Shown here: piece after piece, positions 1 through 7,718 of the stretch
Position numbering within the stretch: position 1 is the stretch's first letter
How the letters are laid out: every line of letters begins with the position of its first letter
Source of the DNA: Cryomorphaceae bacterium
GTDB taxonomy: Bacteria; Bacteroidota; Bacteroidia; Flavobacteriales_D; Crocinitomicaceae
Reading direction: 5' to 3'
DNA: 64,000 bases
Assembly: GCA_027485415.1 (NCBI GenBank)
Contig: JAIXRC010000014.1
Coordinates: 46,806 to 110,805, forward strand
The notes under the pieces: model-generated
Databases searched by the model: none
Told to the model about the DNA's origin: nothing
Seen by the model: the letters and a program-made list of their open reading frames with translations, nothing else
Translations under genes and position numbers: made by a program

Positions 1-1332
1 ATCGTCATAATTGCGTTTGTTGTCGTTGAATAATACGTAAGCATTGACTGAGTTGTTAAAGCCAATGAACGAACTAAAGGGGCCGTGGTCGTTCATGGTG
101 ATTTGATTTTTGGGAATTCTTCTTCCCCAAAGATAGGTGCCATCTGGAGCTAATTTAAAAACGATGATATCCATGTAGTAATAATAGGTGTTTACCGTTG
201 TAACGCCAGTTCTCGAATCGTAATTAGTATATTGTCTTTCGTATGCTTGCTCTAGATACCCCACCTGGGAATTGTCCTCTAAGGCTTGAAGATTTCGGAG
301 TTTATACGAAAAAACTTGGGGGTCTTCGCCACGCTGTTGACTTCTGCGAATCATGTTATTTACTTGGTTAGCAGAGCGTGATTCGCGCAATACTTCTAAA
401 TCGAATGGTGAATATTTGTAGCTTGAAATGGTATCTAATCGAGTGTCTAAATTCAGAGAAAAAACCCCTTCAATACCGCTATTAATGCCTCGGCCGTATA
501 ACCCGGTAATGGAAACAATTCCTGCATTGTTCGAGCTCATCGTTAAATCATCGATGCGTTTATCAGCCAATTGCAAACTGTATTCACTTAAACTATCGTT
601 TTTGATTTTGAAAACATGCAATGCCTTGAAGTTTTCCCAAGATCTTCCAAAAAACCGATCATTTCGATCCTTGTGTTCGGTCACTGCAATTAGATACTCG
701 CCTCGATTGGTTATGTGATTCTGACTAATGGTTGACATATTTCCATCATAGGGAAGTACGTATTCACCGCGTTCGATTTCGGTAAAAGTTGAATCGAATA
801 GAACATACCCGTGCAAGTCACGGTTGGCTCGTCGGCCAGGTATTTCGTAAGTTACAGCCAGAAATTGCTGGTTTTGAGAAATGAGCATCTTAAAATTGGG
901 ACGTGCTCCCATTCGTACGTCTTCATAACTGCATCGTAATTCGGAAGGAGCATTGCTTTCGCCTTCAATGATCGACTGACTGTAAAGAGCCATTGAAGTA
1001 CCTGAGCGATCGCTTAAAAAAACTTGAAATTTTCCGGCAAAAAAGGCCGAAGTTTCGATGTTGGCGAAGCCTGTTTCTGTTACCGGTTTAATACGTTGTT
1101 GGCTCACGTAGGCAAGCTGATTGTAGGTGTTAACACGGTAAGAACCAAACAACGAATTATTGTAGCGCAAGGCATAAAAGTCTGCAGACCGTATGGGAAG
1201 AATGTCTAAGAGCGCTCCTCTTTTTGATTCCAACGGTCCCCAGTTGATGGGAAGTGTTTGAGCGTTGATTTGTTGGAAAAATTGACCAAGCCAAATAACA
1301 CAAACCGTGCTTAAATACCGGTATAATTCCAT
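1..1332 (-). CDS. Secreted protein of unknown function, 3' end cut by window edge
   Basis: The reverse strand stays open from an ATG at 1332 to the window edge (444 codons, no stop); the ORF track misses it because it runs off the end. The N-terminus looks like a signal peptide (MELYRYLSTVCVIWLGQFF, then a likely cut after INAQ). The rest is a beta-rich, Asn/Tyr/Arg-rich chain with phrases such as 'FKLAPDGTYLWGRRI' and 'YEIPGRRANRD' that resemble the repeating strands of beta-propeller-like secreted Bacteroidota proteins, but I do not recognise the family. Its start lies inside the end of purB (22-base overlap), so it is probably the next gene of that transcript. Export is well supported; function is unknown. 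Confidence 0.72.
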   Translation of the reverse strand, partial: MELYRYLSTVCVIWLGQFFQQINAQTLPINWGPLESKRGALLDILPIRSADFYALRYNNSLFGSYRVNTYNQLAYVSQQRIKPVTETGFANIETSAFFAGKFQVFLSDRSGTSMALYSQSIIEGESNAPSELRCSYEDVRMGARPNFKMLISQNQQFLAVTYEIPGRRANRDLHGYVLFDSTFTEIERGEYVLPYDGNMSTISQNHITNRGEYLIAVTEHKDRNDRFFGRSWENFKALHVFKIKNDSLSEYSLQLADKRIDDLTMSSNNAGIVSITGLYGRGINSGIEGVFSLNLDTRLDTISSYKYSPFDLEVLRESRSANQVNNMIRRSQQRGEDPQVFSYKLRNLQALEDNSQVGYLEQAYERQYTNYDSRTGVTTVNTYYYYMDIIVFKLAPDGTYLWGRRIPKNQITMNDHGPFSSFIGFNNSVNAYVLFNDNKRNYDD

Positions 1333-2645
1333 GGGGTAATGCTTTTGAGTTCTTCTTTAATCGATGCGTTTATTGCTAATCCATCAATGAATGAATGAAT
1401 GGCTCCTTGCTCGATTTTTGCGTTAGTTCGCGTAAGATTTTTCAATGCTTCATAGGGTTCTGGATAATTTTCACGTCTTAAAATGGTCTGAATGGCCTCC
1501 GCTACAACCATCCAATTTTCTTCCAGATCTGCCTGCATTTTCTCCGAATTAAGAAGCAGCTTACCTAGGCCTTTACCTGTGGATTGCAAGGCAATCAAGG
1601 TGTGGGCTAAAGGAACACCGATATTGCGTAGAACGGTAGAATCGGTCAAGTCGCGTTGAAGCCTTGATATGGGCAGTTTGGCAGCAAAAAATTCAAGTTG
1701 TGCATTGGCTAATCCCAGGTTTCCTTCGGAATTTTCAAAATCAATGGGATTGACCTTATGCGGCATAGCGCTCGAACCAATTTCACCTGCTTTTAATTGC
1801 TGTTTGAAATAATCCATGGAAATATAGGTCCAAAAATCGCGGTTCAAATCAATCAAAATCGTATTCAATCGCTTGAGCGCATCGCACAACGCTGCCAGGA
1901 AATCGTAGTGTTCAATTTGGGTGGTAGTTTGGCTGCGTTGTAAGCCTAGATCGCTGACGAATTGGTTGGCAAATGTTACCCAGTCGATGTTGGGATAGGC
2001 AACATGATGGGCGTTGAAATTACCGGTTGCTCCTCCAAACTTTGCAGCATGAGGAATGCGTTTAGCTTCCGATAGCTGCAGGCTTAAGCGTTCCGCAAAT
2101 ACCTGAATTTCTTTTCCTAATCGCGTAGGGGAAGCGGGTTGACCGTGGGTTCGTGCCAGCATTGGAATGGATTCCCAGGCAGCCGACAAGTCATTCAATT
2201 GAAGCAAAAGCGCTTCAAAGGCTGGAAACAAAACTTGTTGGAGCGCCTCTTTTATCGAAAGTGGAATTGCTGTATTGTTAATGTCCTGCGATGTTAAACC
2301 AAAATGAACAAATTCTAAGGCTTCACTGCATTCCAAAACCTTTAGACGTTCTTTGATGAAGTACTCTACCGCTTTTACATCATGGTTGGTCGTTTTCTCC
2401 AGGATTTTAATGGCCTCTGCGTCGTTAAGACTGAAGTTCAAGTAGATATTTTGAAGTTCTTCTCGAGAGGGTGAAAGTTTCGAAGGCAAAATCCCGCGAT
2501 CCATGAGGGCTAAAAAATACTCGATTTCAATGCGAACACGGTATTTTATCAGTGCGAATTCAGAAAAGTAAGCCCCTAAGGCTTCGGTTTTTGAACGATA
2601 TCTGCCATCAATGGGAGATATGGCGGTTAAAGAGGACAATTCCAT
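1311..2645 (-). CDS. purB: Adenylosuccinate lyase
   Basis: PurB cleaves SAICAR and adenylosuccinate to release fumarate in purine synthesis (cytoplasm, tetramer). The 444-residue protein is of the E. coli PurB type, starting MELSSLTAISPIDGRY. The fumarate-lyase signature GSSAMPHKVNP is at about residues 290-300, with other family blocks at TTNHDVKAVEYF (85-96), HFGLTSQDINNTA (about 114) and RTHGQPASPT (about 165). Length fits the family. A TACCTTTG -7 box sits 15 bases before the ATG, although dapD ends only 29 bases upstream on the same strand, so it may be transcribed both alone and with dapD. It overlaps the next gene by 22 bases. Confidence 0.97.
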   Translation of the reverse strand: MELSSLTAISPIDGRYRSKTEALGAYFSEFALIKYRVRIEIEYFLALMDRGILPSKLSPSREELQNIYLNFSLNDAEAIKILEKTTNHDVKAVEYFIKERLKVLECSEALEFVHFGLTSQDINNTAIPLSIKEALQQVLFPAFEALLLQLNDLSAAWESIPMLARTHGQPASPTRLGKEIQVFAERLSLQLSEAKRIPHAAKFGGATGNFNAHHVAYPNIDWVTFANQFVSDLGLQRSQTTTQIEHYDFLAALCDALKRLNTILIDLNRDFWTYISMDYFKQQLKAGEIGSSAMPHKVNPIDFENSEGNLGLANAQLEFFAAKLPISRLQRDLTDSTVLRNIGVPLAHTLIALQSTGKGLGKLLLNSEKMQADLEENWMVVAEAIQTILRRENYPEPYEALKNLTRTNAKIEQGAIHSFIDGLAINASIKEELKSITPWNYTGI

Positions 2646-2659
2646 GGGTACTCAAAAAC

Positions 2660-2667
2660 CAAAGGTA
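2660..2667 (-). promoter_or_regulatory. Putative -7 promoter element of purB
   Basis: Reverse strand reads TACCTTTG, matching the Bacteroidota -7 consensus TAnnTTTG, ending 14 bases before the purB ATG and lying in the short gap after dapD. No clear -33 TTG was seen. Confidence 0.5.
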
Positions 2668-2674
2668 CTGAAAA

Positions 2675-3490
2675 TTATACAGCTATGGAATACTGCCGTA
2701 GCACGTCGTTGAGGGATGTTTTTAAATCCGTTGATGCGGAGCGTTTTCCAATGATTAAAGCACAAGGAACTTGGAACGTGCCAGCAGGGAAGGATTTCTC
2801 GTAAGATCCTGGTATTACAACGCTGCGTTCTGGGACATAGCCTTTGAATTCTTGAACTTCCGCTCCAGTCACATCGAGTATTTTAGTGCTCTTAGTTAAG
2901 ACGACATTCGCGCCAAGAACGGCTGCTTTACCCACCCGAACTCCTTCTACCACTATACAACGTGATCCAATAAACGCGTCATCTTCGATAATCACTGGAG
3001 ATGCTTGCAAGGGTTCTAATACACCTCCTATACCAACGCCACCGCTGAGGTGCACATTTTTCCCTATTTGTGCACAACTTCCCACGGTTGCCCATGTATC
3101 GACCATGGTTCCTGCATCGACATAAGCCCCAATATTCACATACGAAGGCATCATGATCACGCCGGAGGCAAGGAATGAACCGTAGCGAGCACTTGCCCCG
3201 GGTACAACACGAACTCCTAAGTCAGCATAGGAATTTTTAAGGGCCATTTTATCATGAAATTCAAAAGGACCTGCCTCGAGCGTTTCCATTTTACGGATTG
3301 GGAAATACATGACCACGGCTTTTTTAACCCATTCATTGACCTGCCACGTTCCGTCCATTATGGGTTCAGCCACACGCAAATGACCTTTGTCCAATGCCTC
3401 AATAACTTCGTTGATAGCTTCTTGGGCAGTGGTCTGGGTTAACATTTCGCGGTTGTCCCAAGCCAATTCAATGATTTCCTTTGTTTCCAT
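2675..3490 (-). CDS. dapD: 2,3,4,5-tetrahydropyridine-2,6-dicarboxylate N-succinyltransferase
   Basis: DapD transfers succinyl from succinyl-CoA to tetrahydrodipicolinate in the succinylase branch of lysine and meso-diaminopimelate synthesis. The 271-residue protein has an N-terminal helical domain (about 1-100), then a left-handed beta-helix of hexapeptide repeats (for example 'GVGIGG', 'AFIGSRCIVVEGVRVG', 'AVLGANVVLTKSTKI') and a C-terminal domain with 'GYVPERSVVIPGS'. Length and order match the family. The ATG is 5 bases from a TAACTTTG -7 box, so the mRNA has almost no leader. It is transcribed divergently from the MFS gene, with the two promoters in a shared 55-base gap. Confidence 0.96.
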   Translation of the reverse strand: METKEIIELAWDNREMLTQTTAQEAINEVIEALDKGHLRVAEPIMDGTWQVNEWVKKAVVMYFPIRKMETLEAGPFEFHDKMALKNSYADLGVRVVPGASARYGSFLASGVIMMPSYVNIGAYVDAGTMVDTWATVGSCAQIGKNVHLSGGVGIGGVLEPLQASPVIIEDDAFIGSRCIVVEGVRVGKAAVLGANVVLTKSTKILDVTGAEVQEFKGYVPERSVVIPGSYEKSFPAGTFQVPCALIIGKRSASTDLKTSLNDVLRQYSIAV

Positions 3491-3494
3491 GATG

Positions 3495-3502
3495 CAAAGT
3501 TA
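3495..3502 (-). promoter_or_regulatory. -7 promoter element of dapD
   Basis: Reverse strand TAACTTTG fits TAnnTTTG exactly; the ATG follows after only 'CATC', predicting a leaderless or near-leaderless transcript. Confidence 0.6.
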
Positions 3503-3520
3503 TCGGAAATACTGAAAGCA

Positions 3521-3552
3521 TTGAGAAGGATAGGATAATATCGGTATGTTTG
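3521..3552 (+). promoter_or_regulatory. Promoter (-33 TTG, -7 TATGTTTG) of the MFS gene
   Basis: TTG at 3521, 21 bases, then TATGTTTG at 3545-3552. The -7 box contains the first in-frame ATG (3546), so transcription should begin after it and the ATG at 3558 is the more likely start. Confidence 0.55.
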
Positions 3553-3557
3553 CATCC

Positions 3558-4823
3558 ATGGAACCGTTAAATTCACCTGCAAGCACCTATCGATTTGGCA
3601 CAAAGATGCTGCTTTTACTTACGGTGATAAACCTGTTTAATTTCTTGGATAGGTATGTGCTTTCAGCAGTACTTGAACCGATTAAAGCCGATTTTGGAAT
3701 CGAAAGCGATGCCGATATGGGCAGGTTGGCAACAGGTTTTATGCTGGGTTATTTTTTAACGTCCCCTATTTTTGGATTCTTAGGCGATAAATTGTCCCGC
3801 AGGAAACTCATGGCCATTGGTATTGTAGGCTGGAGTCTTGGAACCTGCCTTACAGGAATTGCCCAAGGTTTTTCATTTATGATGTTTTGCAGAATCATGG
3901 TTGGTTTGGGCGAGGCGAGTTTTGGTGCTATAGCTCCAGCGGTAATTTCCGATGCTTTTCCATCCTCGAAAAGGAACAAGGCGGTAACCTTCTTTTCTTT
4001 AGCAATTCCCCTCGGTGCTGCCTTTGGTTTTGCCTTAGGAGGGATAATTTCGGCCCACTTGGGATGGAGAAGCGCTTTTTTCATTACGGGGATTCCCGGT
4101 TTTTTGTTGGCCCTTTTACTGTTTTTCATACCTGAGCCCGAACGTGGAATGAACGATGTGCAAGAAAAAAAGGATAAAGTTTCATTTAAGAGCATCGCTT
4201 CACTTTTAAAAAATAAAGAGTACGTCTACGTTAATTTAGGATACATCTTTTATACTTTCGCCATGGGGGCGTTTTCGTTTTGGGGTCCCGCCTTTTTACA
4301 TCGGATACATGGAATGAACGAGGCAGATGCCTCCTTGTTTTTAGGTCCTAGCTTGGTAGTAGGAGGGATTGTTGGTACGCTGATAGGTGGCGCTTTGGCC
4401 AACCGATGGCGGTCAAAATCGCCGGCTGGATATGCGAAATTACTGGTAATCTCAATGCTCTTTGCGGTTCCCTTTTCCTTTGTTTCGTTTTTAACAGAGA
4501 ACACCCTTCTTAGTATGATTTGCATTGTAATTTCTTTGGTGTTTTTATTCCAATCTACCGGGCCTATCAATACCGTTATTTTGGAAAGTGTTCCTTACAC
4601 CATGCGCGCTACCGCCATGGCAATTTGCATCTTTTTAATCCATGCGTTTGGCGATTTATGGTCGCCCGAGTTGGTAGGTAGGGTTTCTGACGGAGCAGGA
4701 AACCTACGGATAGGAATGCTCATACTCCCCGGAGCTTTTCTTTTGGCAGCCCTTTTTTGGTTTTTTCTTTACCGAGTCCAACTCCAAAAAAATGAATTCA
4801 ATGCAGCAGATATTCCCTTATGA
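3558..4823 (+). CDS. MFS transporter, spinster-like
   Basis: A 12-helix major facilitator superfamily carrier of the inner membrane. The protein (421 residues from this start, 425 from the ORF-track ATG) has the MFS loop motif between helices 2 and 3 (GDKLSRRKLM), a helix-4 segment 'RIMVGLGEASFGAIAP' typical of the spinster-like group, a charged central loop, and a second half starting near 'NRWRSKSP'. Substrate cannot be told; spinster-like members have been linked to lipids or organic anions. The upstream ATG at 3546 lies inside the -7 box, so I use 3558. It converges on the dehydrogenase gene, leaving 15 bases with no hairpin. Confidence 0.9.
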   Translation: MEPLNSPASTYRFGTKMLLLLTVINLFNFLDRYVLSAVLEPIKADFGIESDADMGRLATGFMLGYFLTSPIFGFLGDKLSRRKLMAIGIVGWSLGTCLTGIAQGFSFMMFCRIMVGLGEASFGAIAPAVISDAFPSSKRNKAVTFFSLAIPLGAAFGFALGGIISAHLGWRSAFFITGIPGFLLALLLFFIPEPERGMNDVQEKKDKVSFKSIASLLKNKEYVYVNLGYIFYTFAMGAFSFWGPAFLHRIHGMNEADASLFLGPSLVVGGIVGTLIGGALANRWRSKSPAGYAKLLVISMLFAVPFSFVSFLTENTLLSMICIVISLVFLFQSTGPINTVILESVPYTMRATAMAICIFLIHAFGDLWSPELVGRVSDGAGNLRIGMLILPGAFLLAALFWFFLYRVQLQKNEFNAADIPL

Positions 4824-4838
4824 TTTCTTCCTTAAGAT

Positions 4839-6050
4839 TTATTTTCCATTAACGTAGTCGCTAAGGTACATAAATGGAGCATTCAAGGTTCCCTGGAAGG
4901 TTGTTTCAGAAGCGTTATGGATGATGTTGTCGGGATCATCGACCAATAACCTTGGAAATACGTGCTTCAACAATTCATTCCCGAAATCTTCCGAGGCATC
5001 CTTGGGCAATTCACAAGGCAAATTATCCACGGCCATTACAGCAATGGCTCCTTCGTTTTGGTAATCCGTTTCTTCTCCCGTTGTTGGATCAAAGCCATAT
5101 ATCGCAGCCCCAATTTTCGAAGGCCTTATCGTACTCGCGATTGGGCCGTTTACATCGCAGGAAATATCAGCGATCACTTGCAGACGTGGACTGTTGATTA
5201 AATCTTCTCGACTTAACATTACCGAAGCACGGTTGTCCCAATAGTGGCAAGGCATGTACAAGTCCGTCGAAGGGGTGTATTGGTTTAATACACAATGATA
5301 TCCCTCCGGGTTTGCATAAAATTCGGACTTATCGAAGGTTCCATCGCTTTTTTGATAATAATCTTCTACCTCCAATTGTGCGTAAACTGGCTCATCAAAG
5401 GTTTGAGTTAAGTATTCCTCTGGACTAACCTCTTTAAGGGGCAATAATTGCATGATTTCTGCAGCACCGTGGCCAACTCGTCCGAATCCTGTCAGCAAGC
5501 ATTTGAAATTTTTAGGAAGTTGAACTTTGCTTAATTCATGCTCTACTTCGTTTCGGTCGGCACATTGGTGAGCCGGCTTTAAAGTATACAATCCATGTTT
5601 GAGACCGTAGGTCAAAAAGCCGTTGTAGCACCCCACAATTCCCGCATATCTTCCGAAGCCAATTAAGCGGTTTCGGTACTTGTCGCGAATCGCCTCATAG
5701 TCCACCAATCGAATCTTGCGCTGTAAAATCGCGGCCAATAATTCGCGGTTGTAAGGCTGTTTTTTGAGCGTGTGAGAAAAGAAGAGGTAGGTTTTATTGG
5801 GGATCAACTGGTCAATTGGAACCTCCTTAACGCCTAATAGAATATCACACGAACTCACATTATCCACCACTTGAATGCCTTGCGCTTGATATGCCTCGTC
5901 GGAAAAAGTTCGTATTGGGCTGGTTTCGACCTGCACCTCCACAAAGGGGTACTGATTTTGAAGCATCTTGCATTGCTGAGGTGTTAAAGGTGTTCTGAAA
6001 TCTGGCGGAACTTTGCCTTCTCGGATGATACCAATGCGCGTTTTTTCCAT
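4839..6050 (-). CDS. LYS1/alanine dehydrogenase-like NAD(P)-dependent oxidoreductase
   Basis: A 403-residue member of the alanine dehydrogenase/saccharopine dehydrogenase (lysine-forming) superfamily. The N-terminal block begins 'TRIGIIREGKVPPDFRTPLTP', the catalytic-domain stretch is 'LLGVKEVPIDQLIPNKTYLFFSHT', and the Rossmann motif GFGRVGHGA lies near residue 190. Close relatives are widespread in Flavobacteriia as 'alanine dehydrogenase' or 'saccharopine dehydrogenase', but the physiological substrate is not established to my knowledge. It is the last gene of a four-gene operon, one base after the KdsC-like gene, following DAHP synthase and the epimerase-CBS fusion. The context does not suggest lysine metabolism, so the substrate is left open. 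Confidence 0.82.
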   Translation of the reverse strand: MEKTRIGIIREGKVPPDFRTPLTPQQCKMLQNQYPFVEVQVETSPIRTFSDEAYQAQGIQVVDNVSSCDILLGVKEVPIDQLIPNKTYLFFSHTLKKQPYNRELLAAILQRKIRLVDYEAIRDKYRNRLIGFGRYAGIVGCYNGFLTYGLKHGLYTLKPAHQCADRNEVEHELSKVQLPKNFKCLLTGFGRVGHGAAEIMQLLPLKEVSPEEYLTQTFDEPVYAQLEVEDYYQKSDGTFDKSEFYANPEGYHCVLNQYTPSTDLYMPCHYWDNRASVMLSREDLINSPRLQVIADISCDVNGPIASTIRPSKIGAAIYGFDPTTGEETDYQNEGAIAVMAVDNLPCELPKDASEDFGNELLKHVFPRLLVDDPDNIIHNASETTFQGTLNAPFMYLSDYVNGK

Positions 6051-6051
6051 G

Positions 6052-6726
6052 TTACAGGTATTTAGTCAAATAAGCGTCAATAAACTCCCGTACACAACCT
6101 TCTCCTCCCCGTTTTGAAAGAATCAGCGAGCAAATCGATTTCACTTCGTTCACGGCATCGGACGGACAAACTGCCAAACCTACGTTGCGCATCGTTTCCA
6201 AATCGTTGAGATCATCGCCAATGATCGCCACATTTTGCAAGGTAATACCCAGTTCAACACACCAGGATTTTAGCACATCAATTTTTGGTTCTTGCCCTAC
6301 GTAACAACGAGTAATACCCAATAATTCTGCACGTTTTTGCACCATGGTATGGGTGAATCCGGAAGAAATGATTCCTACTGAAAATCCTTTTTTCGTAAGA
6401 TCCATGATCCCTAATCCGTCCTTGGTGTTGAATTTCTTCATTTGATCCCCGGATTCGGTCCAATACATGCCGCCATCCGTCATGACACCGTCCACGTCCA
6501 ACATCAGTAGTTTAATGCCTTTCAATTTTTTTGCTAAGTTTTCTTCATGGAACAAGGGCTTGAATAAAAGACCCATGAGATCCAAGGAATATTCTTCCGC
6601 AATTGCTTCTAAATCATACAGCGTAAGCTCACGGACTTCGTCCACTTCGAGATCAGCAAGAAAGTCGTTGTAGTGCAAACCATGTTTGGCGCACAATCCT
6701 CGGATGTTTTGTTCTAAATGTATCAT
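6052..6726 (-). CDS. KdsC-like HAD phosphatase with extra N-terminal helical domain
   Basis: A HAD phosphatase of the KDO-8-phosphate phosphatase (KdsC) class. From about residue 68 it shows motif I LDVDGVMTDG (Asp77/Asp79), motif II 'IISSG' (about 119-123), motif IV GDDLND (170-175) and the glycine-rich tail GGEGCVRE (207-214) typical of KdsC. At 224 residues it is about 50 longer than usual KdsC. The first 60 or so residues are predicted helical and resemble an XRE-type fold ('IRGLCAKHGL', then 'LTLYDLEAIAEEYSLDLMGLLF') without a clear recognition helix. An ATGA overlap with the DAHP synthase gene fixes the start, so the extension is real. The substrate could be KDO-8P, KDN-9P or another 2-keto-3-deoxy sugar acid phosphate. 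Confidence 0.87.
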   Translation of the reverse strand: MIHLEQNIRGLCAKHGLHYNDFLADLEVDEVRELTLYDLEAIAEEYSLDLMGLLFKPLFHEENLAKKLKGIKLLMLDVDGVMTDGGMYWTESGDQMKKFNTKDGLGIMDLTKKGFSVGIISSGFTHTMVQKRAELLGITRCYVGQEPKIDVLKSWCVELGITLQNVAIIGDDLNDLETMRNVGLAVCPSDAVNEVKSICSLILSKRGGEGCVREFIDAYLTKYL

Positions 6727-7718
6727 ACAATGCGGTATCCAACGGCAGCGGCCACGGGTTGAAGTTCTCGGTACAATTGTTCAAAGGCTTCATACGTCAA
6801 CTGTTGTGATGCGTCCGATTTAGCCACTTTAGGGTTAGGGTGCGTTTCAATTAACAATCCGTCGATTCCCATGGCTACGCAAGCTTTGGCCAACGAGGGA
6901 ACACCATAAGCATATCCCATGGCATGCGATGGATCGAGAATGACGGGTAAATTGGTGTGTTCTTTTAACCAAGCCACGCCGCACAAGTCCAAGGTGAAAC
7001 GCGTTCCCGTTTCAAAGGTTCGGATTCCACGTTCACAAACCATCACATTTTGATTACCTCCGGATAAAATAAATTCCGCGGCTTGCACCAGTTCTTGAAG
7101 GGTAGTCCCGAAGCCCCGTTTTATTAGAACAGGTTTGGTTATTTTGGCACAAGCCCTTAAAATACCTTGATCGTACATGGCTTTTGCACCGATTTGTATA
7201 ATATCCGTATGTTCGATGATTTCCTCAATGTGCGTTGCATCTCTGGCCTCAGTAATGACGGTTAAACCATACTTTTCGCGCATTTTGGCGAGCAATTTTA
7301 GGCCGTCCAATCCCATCCCTTGAAAGGAGTAAGGACTTGTACGTGGCTTGTACGCACCGCCTCGCAAGGTGTTTAAACCCAAGTTAACCAACAATTGCGC
7401 AGCGCTTTCCAGTTGTTCTTCCGATTCCACGGAACAAGGTCCGCCAATGAGCACGGTGTTTTGGCTATTACCACCAATGGTGGTTTTTCCGAAAGAAATA
7501 CTTCGAGTTTCTGCTTGATAATTTTTACTAGCCAGCTGCATGTCGTTGGGAAATACCCAGGATTTTTCCGTAACAGCTTTTAAACTTTCCGGAACTTCCT
7601 TGACACCTGAACCTGTCACCAAGATATGCCCACCGTCGAAAAGGTAAATAGCATGGTGTTGTTCAGCCAAGGACTGGGCTTCGCTGGAGGTGATTTGTGG
7701 GTTTAAACGTAGGATCAT
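6723..7718 (-). CDS. aroF: 3-deoxy-7-phosphoheptulonate (DAHP) synthase, type I-beta
   Basis: Condenses phosphoenolpyruvate and erythrose 4-phosphate, the first step of the shikimate pathway. The 331-residue protein has an N-terminal ferredoxin-like domain (about 1-70, as in the Thermotoga-type enzymes, usually an allosteric site) and a TIM barrel with GPCSVES (93-99), GGAYKPRTSPYSFQG (120-134), 'CERGIRTFE' and 'DPSHAMG'. GAYKPRTSP separates it from KDO-8P synthase. The usual IGARNM stretch reads IGAKAM here, a change near the PEP site that deserves attention. It overlaps the genes on both sides by 4 bases, so it is translationally coupled to an epimerase-CBS fusion and a KdsC-like phosphatase. 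Confidence 0.92.
   Translation of the reverse strand: MILRLNPQITSSEAQSLAEQHHAIYLFDGGHILVTGSGVKEVPESLKAVTEKSWVFPNDMQLASKNYQAETRSISFGKTTIGGNSQNTVLIGGPCSVESEEQLESAAQLLVNLGLNTLRGGAYKPRTSPYSFQGMGLDGLKLLAKMREKYGLTVITEARDATHIEEIIEHTDIIQIGAKAMYDQGILRACAKITKPVLIKRGFGTTLQELVQAAEFILSGGNQNVMVCERGIRTFETGTRFTLDLCGVAWLKEHTNLPVILDPSHAMGYAYGVPSLAKACVAMGIDGLLIETHPNPKVAKSDASQQLTYEAFEQLYRELQPVAAAVGYRIV

Noticed and set aside
428-1209. Plus-strand ORFs of 96 and 61 codons near the left edge
   Set aside because: Both are shadows of the long minus-strand secreted gene that runs off the window.
6723-7718. KDO-8-phosphate synthase (kdsA) instead of DAHP synthase
   Set aside because: The GGAYKPRTSPYSFQG signature and the N-terminal ferredoxin-like domain are those of type I-beta DAHP synthase.
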